From positions 144,365 through 208,364 of the forward strand of contig NZ_AOHO01000071.1 in assembly GCF_000342005.1 (NCBI RefSeq): 64,000 nucleotides of DNA, read 5' to 3'. The stretch comes from Amycolatopsis decaplanina DSM 44594. GTDB taxonomy: Bacteria > Actinomycetota > Actinomycetes > Mycobacteriales > Pseudonocardiaceae. Shown one piece after another: positions 32,946-41,352 of the stretch; position 1 is the first letter of the stretch; every line of letters begins with the position of its first letter. Both the position numbers and the translations under genes were made by a program. The notes under the pieces were generated by a model. That model was not told where the DNA came from and did no database searches. It was given only the letters and a program-made list of their open reading frames with translations.

Positions 32946-33227
32946 TCATTGCCCGCCGAGTGCTCGGTCCCATGCCTGTTCGAACTCGTCGCCACCGACT
33001 CGGGACGCCACGAACTCCTGCTGTGAGTTGATCTCGGCAAGAGGCGGGACGGGAACCTTCCCCAAACCTGTGCCGCCCACCTCGTGCTTCTCGTCAGCCC
33101 AACCGAATCGGCCATTTCGGAAACGCTCTACCTTCCGACGCTCATAGCCATCGGCACCGACCTCACTGAGGATCTCCACGGGTTCCTCGGCGAATTCATG
33201 CGACCACGCTACTCGTAGATACCACAT
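32946..33227 (-). CDS. DUF6881-like small protein
   Basis: A 93-aa protein beginning MWYLRVAWSHEFAEEPVEI and continuing ADGYERRKVERFRNGRFGWAD, with VPVPPLAEIN near the middle and EFEQAW at the end. This fits the DUF6881 family of small actinobacterial proteins of unknown function, which often stand near polymorphic toxins or mobile DNA (from memory). GGAG lies upstream of the ATG. It is next to the IS30 remnant; no toxin gene is seen here. Confidence 0.65.
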   Translation of the reverse strand: MWYLRVAWSHEFAEEPVEILSEVGADGYERRKVERFRNGRFGWADEKHEVGGTGLGKVPVPPLAEINSQQEFVASRVGGDEFEQAWDRALGGQ

Positions 33228-33454
33228 CCACGTATCTCCTCACCCGTGCCGACTCTGCTCTTCTCTACGGCGCCGTCCGCTCACTGAGACCAGCCGTCGC
33301 GAACGAGGCCGCGTCGAAAAACGCCGGCGCGCACCAACAGCCGATCCCGCTGGATCGAAGCCGAACCTCAACCCTCAGGGTAGGGCCAACCCCCGCACCG
33401 ACCCACCGGCGCACCGCATTCACCCCGCCCCGTCCCCGAACCAGACTCACAACG

Positions 33455-34486
33455 GTGACCGCAAACCTCCGCACAGGCAGCGATTTCGCCCGCCTGTCCC
33501 GCCGCATCAGCGAAGCGGGCCTCCTCGACCGCCGTCCCGGCTACTACGCCTTCCGCATCGGCCTGGTCGCCATCCTCTTCGTCTCCGGCTGGATCGCCTT
33601 CTTCGCGATCGGGGACTCCTGGTGGCAGCTGGGGATCGCCGTCTTCCAGGCGGTGATGTTCGGCCAGATCGCCCTGCTGTCGCACGATCTCGCGCACCGC
33701 CAGGTGTTCCGCACCCGCCGTCCGAGCGAGATCGCCGGACGTGTCGCGGGGAACCTCGGGATCGGCATGAGTTACGGCTGGTGGATGGACAAGCACACCC
33801 GCCACCACGCGAACCCGAATCACGAGGACCTCGACCCCGACGTCGATCCGGACATCCTCGTGTGGTCGAAGGAGCAGGCGAGGGCCAGCAAAGGGCTACC
33901 GCGGTTCATCGGCCGCTACCAGGCGTACCTGTTCTTCCCGCTGCTCACCCTCGAAGGCCTGAATCTGCACTTCTCCGGTATCCGCGCGGTTTCGAAACCG
34001 GGCCTCCGGCGGCGCGGGATCGAAGCGGCCTTGCTACTGGCGCATTTCGCGCTGTACTTCAGCGCGCTGCTCGTGGTCCTCTCCCCCGCCAAGGCGCTCG
34101 TCTTCTTCATCGTCCACAAAGCACTGTGGGGTGTCTACATGGGATCGATCTTCGCTCCCAACCACAAGGGGATGCCGATCCTGTCCGGTGACACCGAGCT
34201 CGACTTCCTCCGCAAGCAGGTGCTCACGTCACGCAACGTCCGGGGCGGCCGGATCGTCGACGTCGCGCTCGGCGGGCTCAACTACCAGATCGAGCATCAT
34301 CTGTTCCCGAGCATGCCGTCGCCGCATCTTCGCCGCGCCCGGCCCATCGTCCAAGGATACTGCGCGGAAATCGGCGTCCCGTATCACGAGACGGGCCTCG
34401 TCGAGTCGTACGCGCTCGCGTTGCGCAGCCTGCACGAAGCGGGTGAGCCGATCAGAGCCAATCATCGGGACGCGGCCACGGCATGA
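33455..34486 (+). CDS. Membrane fatty acid desaturase
   Basis: A 343-aa membrane desaturase with the three histidine boxes for the di-iron site: HDLAH (near residue 76), HTRHH (near 112) and QIEHH (near 282), plus two pairs of hydrophobic helices. The QxxHH third box is that of front-end or acyl-lipid desaturases, but no cytochrome b5 domain is fused. It introduces a double bond in an acyl chain; the position is unknown. GTG start at 33455. Its end overlaps the convergent hsaB end by 35 bp. Confidence 0.88.
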   Translation: MTANLRTGSDFARLSRRISEAGLLDRRPGYYAFRIGLVAILFVSGWIAFFAIGDSWWQLGIAVFQAVMFGQIALLSHDLAHRQVFRTRRPSEIAGRVAGNLGIGMSYGWWMDKHTRHHANPNHEDLDPDVDPDILVWSKEQARASKGLPRFIGRYQAYLFFPLLTLEGLNLHFSGIRAVSKPGLRRRGIEAALLLAHFALYFSALLVVLSPAKALVFFIVHKALWGVYMGSIFAPNHKGMPILSGDTELDFLRKQVLTSRNVRGGRIVDVALGGLNYQIEHHLFPSMPSPHLRRARPIVQGYCAEIGVPYHETGLVESYALALRSLHEAGEPIRANHRDAATA

Positions 34487-35006
34487 GCGCGGCGAGCGCG
34501 TCCGTCACCGGTTCGGTCACCGTGTACCGCCCGCGGTGGAACAGCAGCGGACGATCGTCGGACGGTTCCCCGAGCGCGGTGACCCTGCCGACGACGACGT
34601 AGTGGTCACCCGCCTCGTGCACGGCTTCGAGCGTGCAATCGATCCACGTCAAGGCCCCTGTCAGCAAGGGGGACCCGGAAGGGGCGGGCGTCCAGTCGAT
34701 CGACGCGAACTTGTCCGCGCCCCGCGAGCCGAACACCGCGCTGACGTCCTGCTGGTCCTCGGAGAGCACGTTCACGGCGAACCGGCCCGACTCGGCGAGC
34801 ACCGCCCACGTCCGGGAAGTCTTGGCAGGACAGAAAAGCACCAGCGGCGGATCCAGGGAAAGCGCCGCGAACGACTGGCACGCGAAGCCCACCGGCGCTC
34901 GACCGTCGTGCCCGGTCACCACCGCGACACCCGTGCAGAAATGCCCGAGCACCGTGCGGAACCGCGCCGGATCGATGTCCGAGCCGAGGTCCGTCACCGG
35001 GGTCAC
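34452..35006 (-). CDS. hsaB: HsaB, flavin reductase for HsaA
   Basis: HsaB supplies reduced flavin to the monooxygenase HsaA. The 184-aa product has the flavin reductase fold: FRTVLGHFCTGVAVVTG at residues 16-32, PVGFACQSFAALSLDPPLVLFCP, and GRFAVNVLSEDQQDVS. The GTG at 35006 overlaps the hsaC stop by four bases. It ends the hsaA-hsaD-hsaC-hsaB operon. Confidence 0.9.
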   Translation of the reverse strand: MTPVTDLGSDIDPARFRTVLGHFCTGVAVVTGHDGRAPVGFACQSFAALSLDPPLVLFCPAKTSRTWAVLAESGRFAVNVLSEDQQDVSAVFGSRGADKFASIDWTPAPSGSPLLTGALTWIDCTLEAVHEAGDHYVVVGRVTALGEPSDDRPLLFHRGRYTVTEPVTDALAALMPWPRPDDWL

Positions 35007-35917
35007 GACTGACCCGGCGGACGGGCACCGACCGAAAAGTCGTGTCCCCACAAGGAAACCGCCGTACTCTCTCGGGCGATCCAGCTCTCGTCGTCCACTT
35101 GCCTGCCCTCGCAGCCGTATTCGACGTCGAAGCCGCCGGGAGTCTTCATGTAGAACGAGAGCATCAGATCGTTGACGTGCCGCCCGAGGGTCGCCGACAT
35201 CGGCACCTTCCGGCGGATGGCCCGGTCGAGGCAGAGGCCGACGTCGTCGGTGTTCTCCACTTCGACCATGAGGTGCACGATGCCACTCGGCGTCGGCATC
35301 GGCAGGAAGGCGAGACTGTGGTGGCGCGGGTTGCAGCCGAAGAACCGCAGCCACGCCGGAGCGCCGTCGGCGGGCCTCCCGACCATCTGCGGCGGCAGTC
35401 TCATCGAGTCGCGCAGTCGGAACCCGAGCACGTCGCGATAGAAGCGCAGGGACGCGTCATCGTCGTGTGTCGACAGGACGACATGCCCGAGTCCTTGCTC
35501 GCCGGTCACGAACTTGTGCCCATAAGGACTCACGACCCGCCGGTGTTGCAGCGCGACGCCGTGGAACACTTCGAGCGTGTTACCCGAAGGGTCCTCAAAG
35601 GACACCAAACCGTCGACCCGGCGATCGGCCAGCTGATCCGGGGTTCCTTCCTTGTACGGCACCGAGTGCGCGTCGAGCGATGCCCGGATCTCGTCGAGTT
35701 CGCCGGCGTTGGCGACCTCCCAGCCCGCCACTGCGAGCCGGTCGTGGTCACCGGGGAACACCACCAGCCGCGCCGGAAAATCGTCCATGCGCAGGTAGAG
35801 CGCTTCCGGGTTCGTACCGGAGCCCTCGACCATACCGAGGACCTTCAGCCCGTATTCACGCCACGCGGCCATGTCGGTGGCTTCGATGCGGAGGTAGGCG
35901 AGCGAACGGATACCCAT
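35003..35917 (-). CDS. hsaC: HsaC, extradiol dioxygenase
   Basis: HsaC opens the catecholic A ring (DHSA) by meta cleavage. The 304-aa protein is a two-domain type I extradiol dioxygenase. The iron ligands fall at His145 (GLGHVV), His215 (GIVHLM) and Glu266 (DVEYG), the same numbers as in the M. tuberculosis enzyme. The start ATG at 35917 shares its first base with the hsaD stop. Confidence 0.94.
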   Translation of the reverse strand: MGIRSLAYLRIEATDMAAWREYGLKVLGMVEGSGTNPEALYLRMDDFPARLVVFPGDHDRLAVAGWEVANAGELDEIRASLDAHSVPYKEGTPDQLADRRVDGLVSFEDPSGNTLEVFHGVALQHRRVVSPYGHKFVTGEQGLGHVVLSTHDDDASLRFYRDVLGFRLRDSMRLPPQMVGRPADGAPAWLRFFGCNPRHHSLAFLPMPTPSGIVHLMVEVENTDDVGLCLDRAIRRKVPMSATLGRHVNDLMLSFYMKTPGGFDVEYGCEGRQVDDESWIARESTAVSLWGHDFSVGARPPGQS

Positions 35918-36765
35918 CAGGAGGCTCCCAGGAAGTCGAGTGCCAGCCGGTTGAACTCGTCGAACTTCTCCAGCTGCGCCCAGTGCCCGCAGCCGCCGAA
36001 CACGTGCAACTGGGCACGCGGGATCGTCTTGAGCGCGAGCAACGCGCCGTCGAGCGGGTTGACCCGGTCTTCCCTGCCCCAGATGAGCAGCACACGCTGG
36101 CGCAGGCGATGCGCCTCGCGCCACAGCATGCCCTCCTCGTAGGTTTCGGGCTGAGCGAACGACTTCCCCATCGCCTTCATCGCGGCCAGGGACTCCGGCG
36201 CGCTCGCGGCGGCGAACCGTTCGTCGATCAGTTCGTCGGTGATCAGCGACTGGTCGTGCACCATGATCCGAAGGAAGGCTTCGAGTTTCTCGCGGCTCGG
36301 CCCCGGCGGGGCGCTGAACCGGCCGAGGTTCTTGATGCCCTCGGTGGGGTCGGGCGCGAACAGGTTCACGCTCAGACCGCCCGGTCCCATCAGGACGAGA
36401 CGTCCGGCGCGCTTCGGGTGATTGAGCGCGAGCCGCACGGAGGTCCCGCCGCCGAGCGAGTTGCCGACGAAATGCGCCCGCTCGATACCGAGTTCGTCCA
36501 TCAGCCCGACGACGGCGTCCGCGCTGTGCCGGAAGTACTGGGGGTGCTCGGTCGGTTTGCCCGATCGGCCGAACCCCGGCTGGTCGATCGCCAGCGTCCG
36601 GTAGTTCTTGCCGAACACCGAGAGGTTGCGGCCGAAGTTGCTCCACGCCGACGCGCCGGGCCCGCCGCCGTGCAGCAGGATCACCGTCTCCGGATGCTCC
36701 CCGCCCGCCTCGTGGTAGTGCAGCTTGAGTCCATCGTGGACGGTGACGTACTTGCCTTCGGCCAT
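35917..36765 (-). CDS. hsaD: HsaD, C-C bond hydrolase
   Basis: HsaD hydrolyses the meta-cleavage product DSHA into HIP and a dienoic acid. The 282-aa alpha/beta hydrolase keeps Ser103 (GNSLGGG), Asp233 (GREDRVNP) and His261 (GCGHWAQ), and the oxyanion motif HGGGPGASAWSNF near residue 32. One-base overlaps join it to hsaA and hsaC. Confidence 0.94.
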   Translation of the reverse strand: MAEGKYVTVHDGLKLHYHEAGGEHPETVILLHGGGPGASAWSNFGRNLSVFGKNYRTLAIDQPGFGRSGKPTEHPQYFRHSADAVVGLMDELGIERAHFVGNSLGGGTSVRLALNHPKRAGRLVLMGPGGLSVNLFAPDPTEGIKNLGRFSAPPGPSREKLEAFLRIMVHDQSLITDELIDERFAAASAPESLAAMKAMGKSFAQPETYEEGMLWREAHRLRQRVLLIWGREDRVNPLDGALLALKTIPRAQLHVFGGCGHWAQLEKFDEFNRLALDFLGAS

Positions 36766-37940
36766 CAGACCATCGCATTCTCGACGGGCAGCCCGAAGGC
36801 GCCGGTTCCGAACATGACGTAGGCGCGCTCGGCGTCGTTCGCGGCGTGCACCCGGCCGGCGTGGGCGTCGCGCCAGAACCGCTGGATCGGGGTTCCGGCC
36901 TGCAGTGCCCGCCCGCCGGAGTTCTCGAAGAGCCTGTCGATCGCGAAGATCGCGCGCTCGGTACCGCGAACCTGGTCACGGCGGACTCGCAGCCGCGTGG
37001 GGAATGGCAGCTTCTCCCCCTTGCACGCCAGCTGGTACAGCTCGTCGATGTTGTGCGTCAGCTGGAGCCAGGCCGCGTCGATCTCGCTCGCCGCCTCGGC
37101 GATCCGCACCTTGGCGAACGGGTCCTCTTTGGACTGTTCACCCGCATAGGCCGCGCGGACCCGCTTGCCCTGGTACTCGACGTGCGCGTCGTACGCGCCC
37201 TGCGCCATCCCGATGATCGGTGCGGTGATCGTGCTCGGGTGCACCGAACCGTACGGCAGTTTGTACAGCGGCCCGGGGTTGATCTCCTGCCCGGGTGTCT
37301 TGCACTTCGATGTCGCGATGAAGCTGAGCGCACGGTGCTTCGGGACGAACACGTCGTTCACGATGATGTCGTTGGACCCGGTACCTCGCAGGCCCACGGT
37401 GTCCCACACGTCTTCGATCGTGTAGTCGGAGATCGGCACCAGATAGGTGCAGAAGTCGACGGGTTTGCCGCCGGAGAACGTCGGCCCGCCCAGCAGCACC
37501 CAGGTCGCGTGGTCGCAGCCGGAGGAGAAACTCCAGCGCCCGCTGAGCCGGTAACCGCCGTCGACGACGTCCGCCTTGCCCATCGGCGCGTACGACGAGG
37601 AGATCCGGACGTCGGTGTCGTCACCCCAGACGTCCTGCTGCGCCTGCGCCTCGAACAGGCCGAGGTGCCACGGGTGGACGCCGAGGATGGAGGCGACCCA
37701 GCCGGTGGACCCGCACGCGCTCGCGACGAGTTTGACCGCGGTGTAGAAGCTCACCGGGTCGGCTTCGAGGCCGCCGAACGTCTTCGGCTGCAGGAGTTTG
37801 AAGAACCCGGTCTCCTGCAGGGATTTGACGGACTCCTCGGGAACGCGCCTCGCGTCCTCCGCCTCCTGCGCCCGTTCCCGCAGGACCGGCAGCAGCTCCC
37901 GGATCCCCGCGATCACGTCCTGCGCGGCGTGCTCGCTCAT
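36765..37940 (-). CDS. hsaA: HsaA, flavin-dependent 3-HSA monooxygenase
   Basis: HsaA hydroxylates 3-HSA to the catechol DHSA using flavin from HsaB. The 391-aa protein has the group D (acyl-CoA dehydrogenase fold) pattern: GFFKLLQPKTFGGLEADPVSFY near residue 45, ACGSTGWVASILGVHPWHLG, and WDTVGLRGTGSNDIIVNDVFVP near 190. The start ATG at 37940 follows GAGGGAACGCAT. It is the first gene of the operon; the KstR site lies 45-58 bp upstream, inside the end of the preceding gene. Confidence 0.94.
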   Translation of the reverse strand: MSEHAAQDVIAGIRELLPVLRERAQEAEDARRVPEESVKSLQETGFFKLLQPKTFGGLEADPVSFYTAVKLVASACGSTGWVASILGVHPWHLGLFEAQAQQDVWGDDTDVRISSSYAPMGKADVVDGGYRLSGRWSFSSGCDHATWVLLGGPTFSGGKPVDFCTYLVPISDYTIEDVWDTVGLRGTGSNDIIVNDVFVPKHRALSFIATSKCKTPGQEINPGPLYKLPYGSVHPSTITAPIIGMAQGAYDAHVEYQGKRVRAAYAGEQSKEDPFAKVRIAEAASEIDAAWLQLTHNIDELYQLACKGEKLPFPTRLRVRRDQVRGTERAIFAIDRLFENSGGRALQAGTPIQRFWRDAHAGRVHAANDAERAYVMFGTGAFGLPVENAMV

Positions 37941-37983
37941 ATGCGTTCCCTCTCTCGCCATACTCCGTGAACCAGATCCAAGA

Positions 37984-39582
37984 CTAGAACACGTTCTCGT
38001 TTTTGTCGACCGACCCCCGGTCGAGGGCACTGTGCAGTCCGGCACGACGACCGGAAAACACGCAGTCGGCCAGCGACAGACCGCTCACATAGGACCTAGA
38101 ACAGATTCCCACCGCGGTCCGCCCCGCCGCGTACAGCCCGCGGATCGGAGCACCGGACGACGCACGTACGGCACCGGTCTCCTCGTCCACGACCAGGCCG
38201 CCCAGCGTCAGCATCGGACACGGATAGCCGAGGTTCGGCTTGATCGAGACGTCGATCAGCGAGTACGGCGCCCGATCCAGCGGCCGCGCGAATTCCGCGG
38301 GTTTCCCCGTCGGATCGGCGCCGGAGCGCGAGGCCTCGACACTGGCGGCCAGCCCGCCGGGATCGACACCGGCCTTGCGCGCGACCTGTTCGAGCGAACC
38401 GGCGACGACTCGTTGCCGCAGCAGATAGCGCACCTGAAGTCCTTGGAACCATTGACTTTGCCCGCGTGCGTCCCGCCGGACCTCCCGGACGATGGCGTCG
38501 TCGACCAGCAGCCAGCCACGCCCCTCGTGTTCGGTGATCATGCGTTCGCCGACGGCGGCACCGTACCGGGATTCGTCGATGATCCGGCCGCCCGTCTTGT
38601 CCACGAGCAGGCCGCCGAGGAACGCCGAGGGCGGGGTGATGAACCGCCAGGCGGAGATCCGCCCGAGTTCGGCCGTGGCCCCGCCCGCTTCGACACCCAT
38701 CCGGATGCCGGACCCGTCGTCGGCGGAGGTCCCGAGCGCCAGCCCACCCCGATAAGCGGGAGCGTGCTCGCGCACCATCTCACGATTCGCGATGAACCCG
38801 CCCGCCGAGAGAACGACGCCACGCAAGGCGGAGATCCGCAGCTCACGGCCGTATCGCCGTTCGATTCGTTCCACCCGCCGGTGCAGCGACTTCCGCAGCG
38901 ACGGCACGTAGATCCCCGGTTTCGCGGCATACGCGGACAGCTTCCGATGCGCTGCCCGCACCCGAGCGGGAGCGTCCCGCAACGTGGACACGACGACGCC
39001 GGTCACGGTCCCGTCGGCGTCCACGATGAGATTCCGCGCGGCGGTCTGCCGCAGCACCTGGACACCGCGACTGCGGACAGCCTCCATCAGGCGTTTCATC
39101 AGCAGTTTCCCCGAAGTGCCGGGCCCCTTGACGCGGTGCCCGCGCGGCGCCGGCTTGGCCGCGTCACGGAAGCCGCCCGCCGCCTCACTGCCCGAGTAGT
39201 ACAGGTAGTGCTTGTCGCTCGGATAGGACGTCTTGTACGGGCACAGGCTGCCCTCGAACGGCACGCCGTTGCCTTCGAGCCAGGAGATCATCTCCGTACT
39301 ACCCGCGCAGAACCGCCGCAAGGTCTCCTCGGAAACGACGTCGCCGACCTCGAGCCGCAGATAGTCGTACATCGCGTCGACGCTGTCGTCGATGCCCGCG
39401 TCCCGCTGTTGCGCCGTCCCGCCACCGGCGTAGACGACACCACCGCTGACCGCGCTCGCGCCACCGCCGGAGAACCGGTCCAGCACGAGCACCCGGGCAC
39501 CGGCGTCGGCGGCTTCGATCGCCGCGCAGGCACCCGCCGCACCGAAACCCACGATCACCACATCCGCGACGAGGGAGTCCAT
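37984..39582 (-). CDS. KstD-like FAD-dependent oxidoreductase
   Basis: A 532-aa flavoprotein of the fumarate reductase/ketosteroid dehydrogenase family. FAD motif VIVGFGAAGACAAIEAADAG at residues 9-28, then GGASAVSGGVVYAGGG; the C-terminal FAD loop is GLYAAGRTAVGICSRSYVSGLSLADCVFSGRRAG. It is not the true KstD, which is divergent from it, and looks more like the Rv0785-type proteins (from memory). A second steroid dehydrogenation, for example on another ring position or a 5-alpha steroid, is plausible but unproven. A KstR site lies 17 bp upstream. Confidence 0.8.
   Translation of the reverse strand: MDSLVADVVIVGFGAAGACAAIEAADAGARVLVLDRFSGGGASAVSGGVVYAGGGTAQQRDAGIDDSVDAMYDYLRLEVGDVVSEETLRRFCAGSTEMISWLEGNGVPFEGSLCPYKTSYPSDKHYLYYSGSEAAGGFRDAAKPAPRGHRVKGPGTSGKLLMKRLMEAVRSRGVQVLRQTAARNLIVDADGTVTGVVVSTLRDAPARVRAAHRKLSAYAAKPGIYVPSLRKSLHRRVERIERRYGRELRISALRGVVLSAGGFIANREMVREHAPAYRGGLALGTSADDGSGIRMGVEAGGATAELGRISAWRFITPPSAFLGGLLVDKTGGRIIDESRYGAAVGERMITEHEGRGWLLVDDAIVREVRRDARGQSQWFQGLQVRYLLRQRVVAGSLEQVARKAGVDPGGLAASVEASRSGADPTGKPAEFARPLDRAPYSLIDVSIKPNLGYPCPMLTLGGLVVDEETGAVRASSGAPIRGLYAAGRTAVGICSRSYVSGLSLADCVFSGRRAGLHSALDRGSVDKNENVF
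37985..37998. promoter_or_regulatory. KstR operator of the hsaADCB operon
   Basis: TAGAACACGTTCTC fits TnnAACnnGTTnnA except for the last base. On the minus strand it overlaps the final codons (Glu-Asn-Val-Phe-stop) of the flavoprotein gene that ends at 37984. Confidence 0.88.
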
Positions 39583-39598
39583 GACCCCACCCTAGAAC

Positions 39599-39612
39599 TA
39601 GAACACGTTCTC
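39599..39612. promoter_or_regulatory. KstR operator between the KstD-like gene and kstD
   Basis: TAGAACACGTTCTC, identical to the hsaA site, in the divergent gap. It could control both directions: the KstD-like gene and kstD-kshA-kshB. Confidence 0.88.
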
Positions 39613-39681
39613 GTCTATGGTGACTGGAGCAGCGCGGATGCTGCTACATGCTTCCTACAACGTGTTTCAGGTGAGGGGCGT

Positions 39682-41352
39682 ATGGAGTACGACGTGATCG
39701 TGGCGGGCAGTGGTGCCGCCGGGATGACCGCCGCACTGTCCGCAGCCCACCGGGGACTCGAGGTCCTGGTCGTGGAGAAGGCCGCCCACTTCGGCGGCTC
39801 GACGGCCCGGTCCGGCGGCGGCGTCTGGATCCCCGGCAACCACGCGCTGCGCGCGGCCGGGATCTCCGAACCCCCGGAGCGGGCGCACGAGTACCTCGAA
39901 GCGATCGTCGGTGACGTCGTCCCCGCCGAACTCCGGTCGGCCTTCCTCGACCGCGGCCCCGAGGTCCTGTCCTTCGTCTGCGACAAGACGCCGTTGCGCT
40001 TCCGCTGGGTCCGCGGTTACTCGGACTACCACCCGGAGGCCCCGGGCGGGCGCGCCGGCGGACGGTCGGTCGAACCGGCCGCGTTCGACGGCAACCTGCT
40101 CGGACCCGAGCTGGCGAATCTGGAGCCGCCGTACAGCGCTCCCCCGCTGGGCGTCCCGATCACCCAGGCGGACTACCGGTGGCTGAGCCTGCTCGCCCGG
40201 CATCCGCGGGGCATCCTCCGCGTCCTCGGCCTCGGCGGACGCTGGCTCGCGGGCCGGATCCGCCGCCAACGGCTACTTTCCATGGGGCAAGCGCTTGCGG
40301 CAGGTCTGCGTGAGGGGCTGCGGCGGGCGGATGTCCCCGTCTGGCTGAACACGCCCCTGGTGGATCTCTCCAGCGAAGGCGACCGGGTGACCGGCGTCGT
40401 GGTCCGCCACGAGGGCGAGGACAAGCTGATCCGCGCGCGGCTCGGCGTCGTCCTCGGCGCGGGCGGGTTCGAGCGCAACGAGGAGATGCGGGTCAAATAC
40501 CAGCGGGCGCCCATCGGTACGGAGTGGACCGTCGGCGCCGAAGCCAACACCGGCGACGCCATCGAGGCCGGGCTCGAACTCGGCGCGGCCGTCGACCTGA
40601 TGGACGACGCCTGGTGGGGCCCGTCCATCCCGCTGACCGGCGGGCCGTGGTTCGCGCTCGCCGAGCGGTCGCGGCCGGGCTGCCTGATGGTGAACGCGCG
40701 CGGCGAACGCTTCGTCAACGAGTCGGCGCCCTACGTCGAGGCCGTGCACGCGATGTACGGCGAGGGTGACGGACCCGGCGAGAACATCCCGACCTGGCTG
40801 GTGTTCGACCAGCGCAACCGCAACCGGTACATGTTCACCGGGCTCGGACCGCGCCAGCCGCTGCCCGGCCGCTGGTTCAAAGCGGGCATCGCGGTCAAAG
40901 CGAGCACGATCGCGAAACTCGCCGAGCGGATCGAGGTCCCGGCCGAAGCGCTGGAGGCCACCGTGCGGCGGTTCAACGGCTTCGCGAAGAGCGGCGTGGA
41001 CGAGGACTTCCACCGCGGGCGCAGCGCGTACGACCACTACTACGGCGACCCGCGGAACAAACCCAATCCAAGCCTGGGCCCGCTGGACGTCGCGCCGTAC
41101 TACGCGGTGAAGATCGTGCCCGGCGATCTGGGCACCAAGGGCGGTTTGAGGATCGACCCGCACGCGCGCGTCCTGCGCGAGGACGGGTCGGTGATCGAGG
41201 GACTTTACGCGGCGGGCAACACGAGCGCCGCGGTGATGGGCCGCACCTACGCGGGCCCCGGCGCGACGATCGGCCCGGCGATGGTGTTCGGCTACCTTGC
41301 GGCCGAGCACCTCGCGCAGCAAGATCACGGTCAAACGGGAGGCAGCCGATGA
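39682..41352 (+). CDS. kstD: KstD, 3-ketosteroid delta-1-dehydrogenase
   Basis: KstD introduces the 1,2 double bond in ring A, one of the two steps that break ring B. The 556-aa flavoprotein starts with DVIVAGSGAAGMTAALSAAH and has FGGSTARSGGGVWIPGNHALR near residue 42. The C-terminal FAD loop is GLYAAGNTSAAVMGRTYAGPGATIGPAMVFGYLAAEHL. The ATG at 39682 has GAGGGG just before it. It overlaps kshA by four bases, linking the two enzymes that act together. Confidence 0.94.
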   Translation: MEYDVIVAGSGAAGMTAALSAAHRGLEVLVVEKAAHFGGSTARSGGGVWIPGNHALRAAGISEPPERAHEYLEAIVGDVVPAELRSAFLDRGPEVLSFVCDKTPLRFRWVRGYSDYHPEAPGGRAGGRSVEPAAFDGNLLGPELANLEPPYSAPPLGVPITQADYRWLSLLARHPRGILRVLGLGGRWLAGRIRRQRLLSMGQALAAGLREGLRRADVPVWLNTPLVDLSSEGDRVTGVVVRHEGEDKLIRARLGVVLGAGGFERNEEMRVKYQRAPIGTEWTVGAEANTGDAIEAGLELGAAVDLMDDAWWGPSIPLTGGPWFALAERSRPGCLMVNARGERFVNESAPYVEAVHAMYGEGDGPGENIPTWLVFDQRNRNRYMFTGLGPRQPLPGRWFKAGIAVKASTIAKLAERIEVPAEALEATVRRFNGFAKSGVDEDFHRGRSAYDHYYGDPRNKPNPSLGPLDVAPYYAVKIVPGDLGTKGGLRIDPHARVLREDGSVIEGLYAAGNTSAAVMGRTYAGPGATIGPAMVFGYLAAEHLAQQDHGQTGGSR

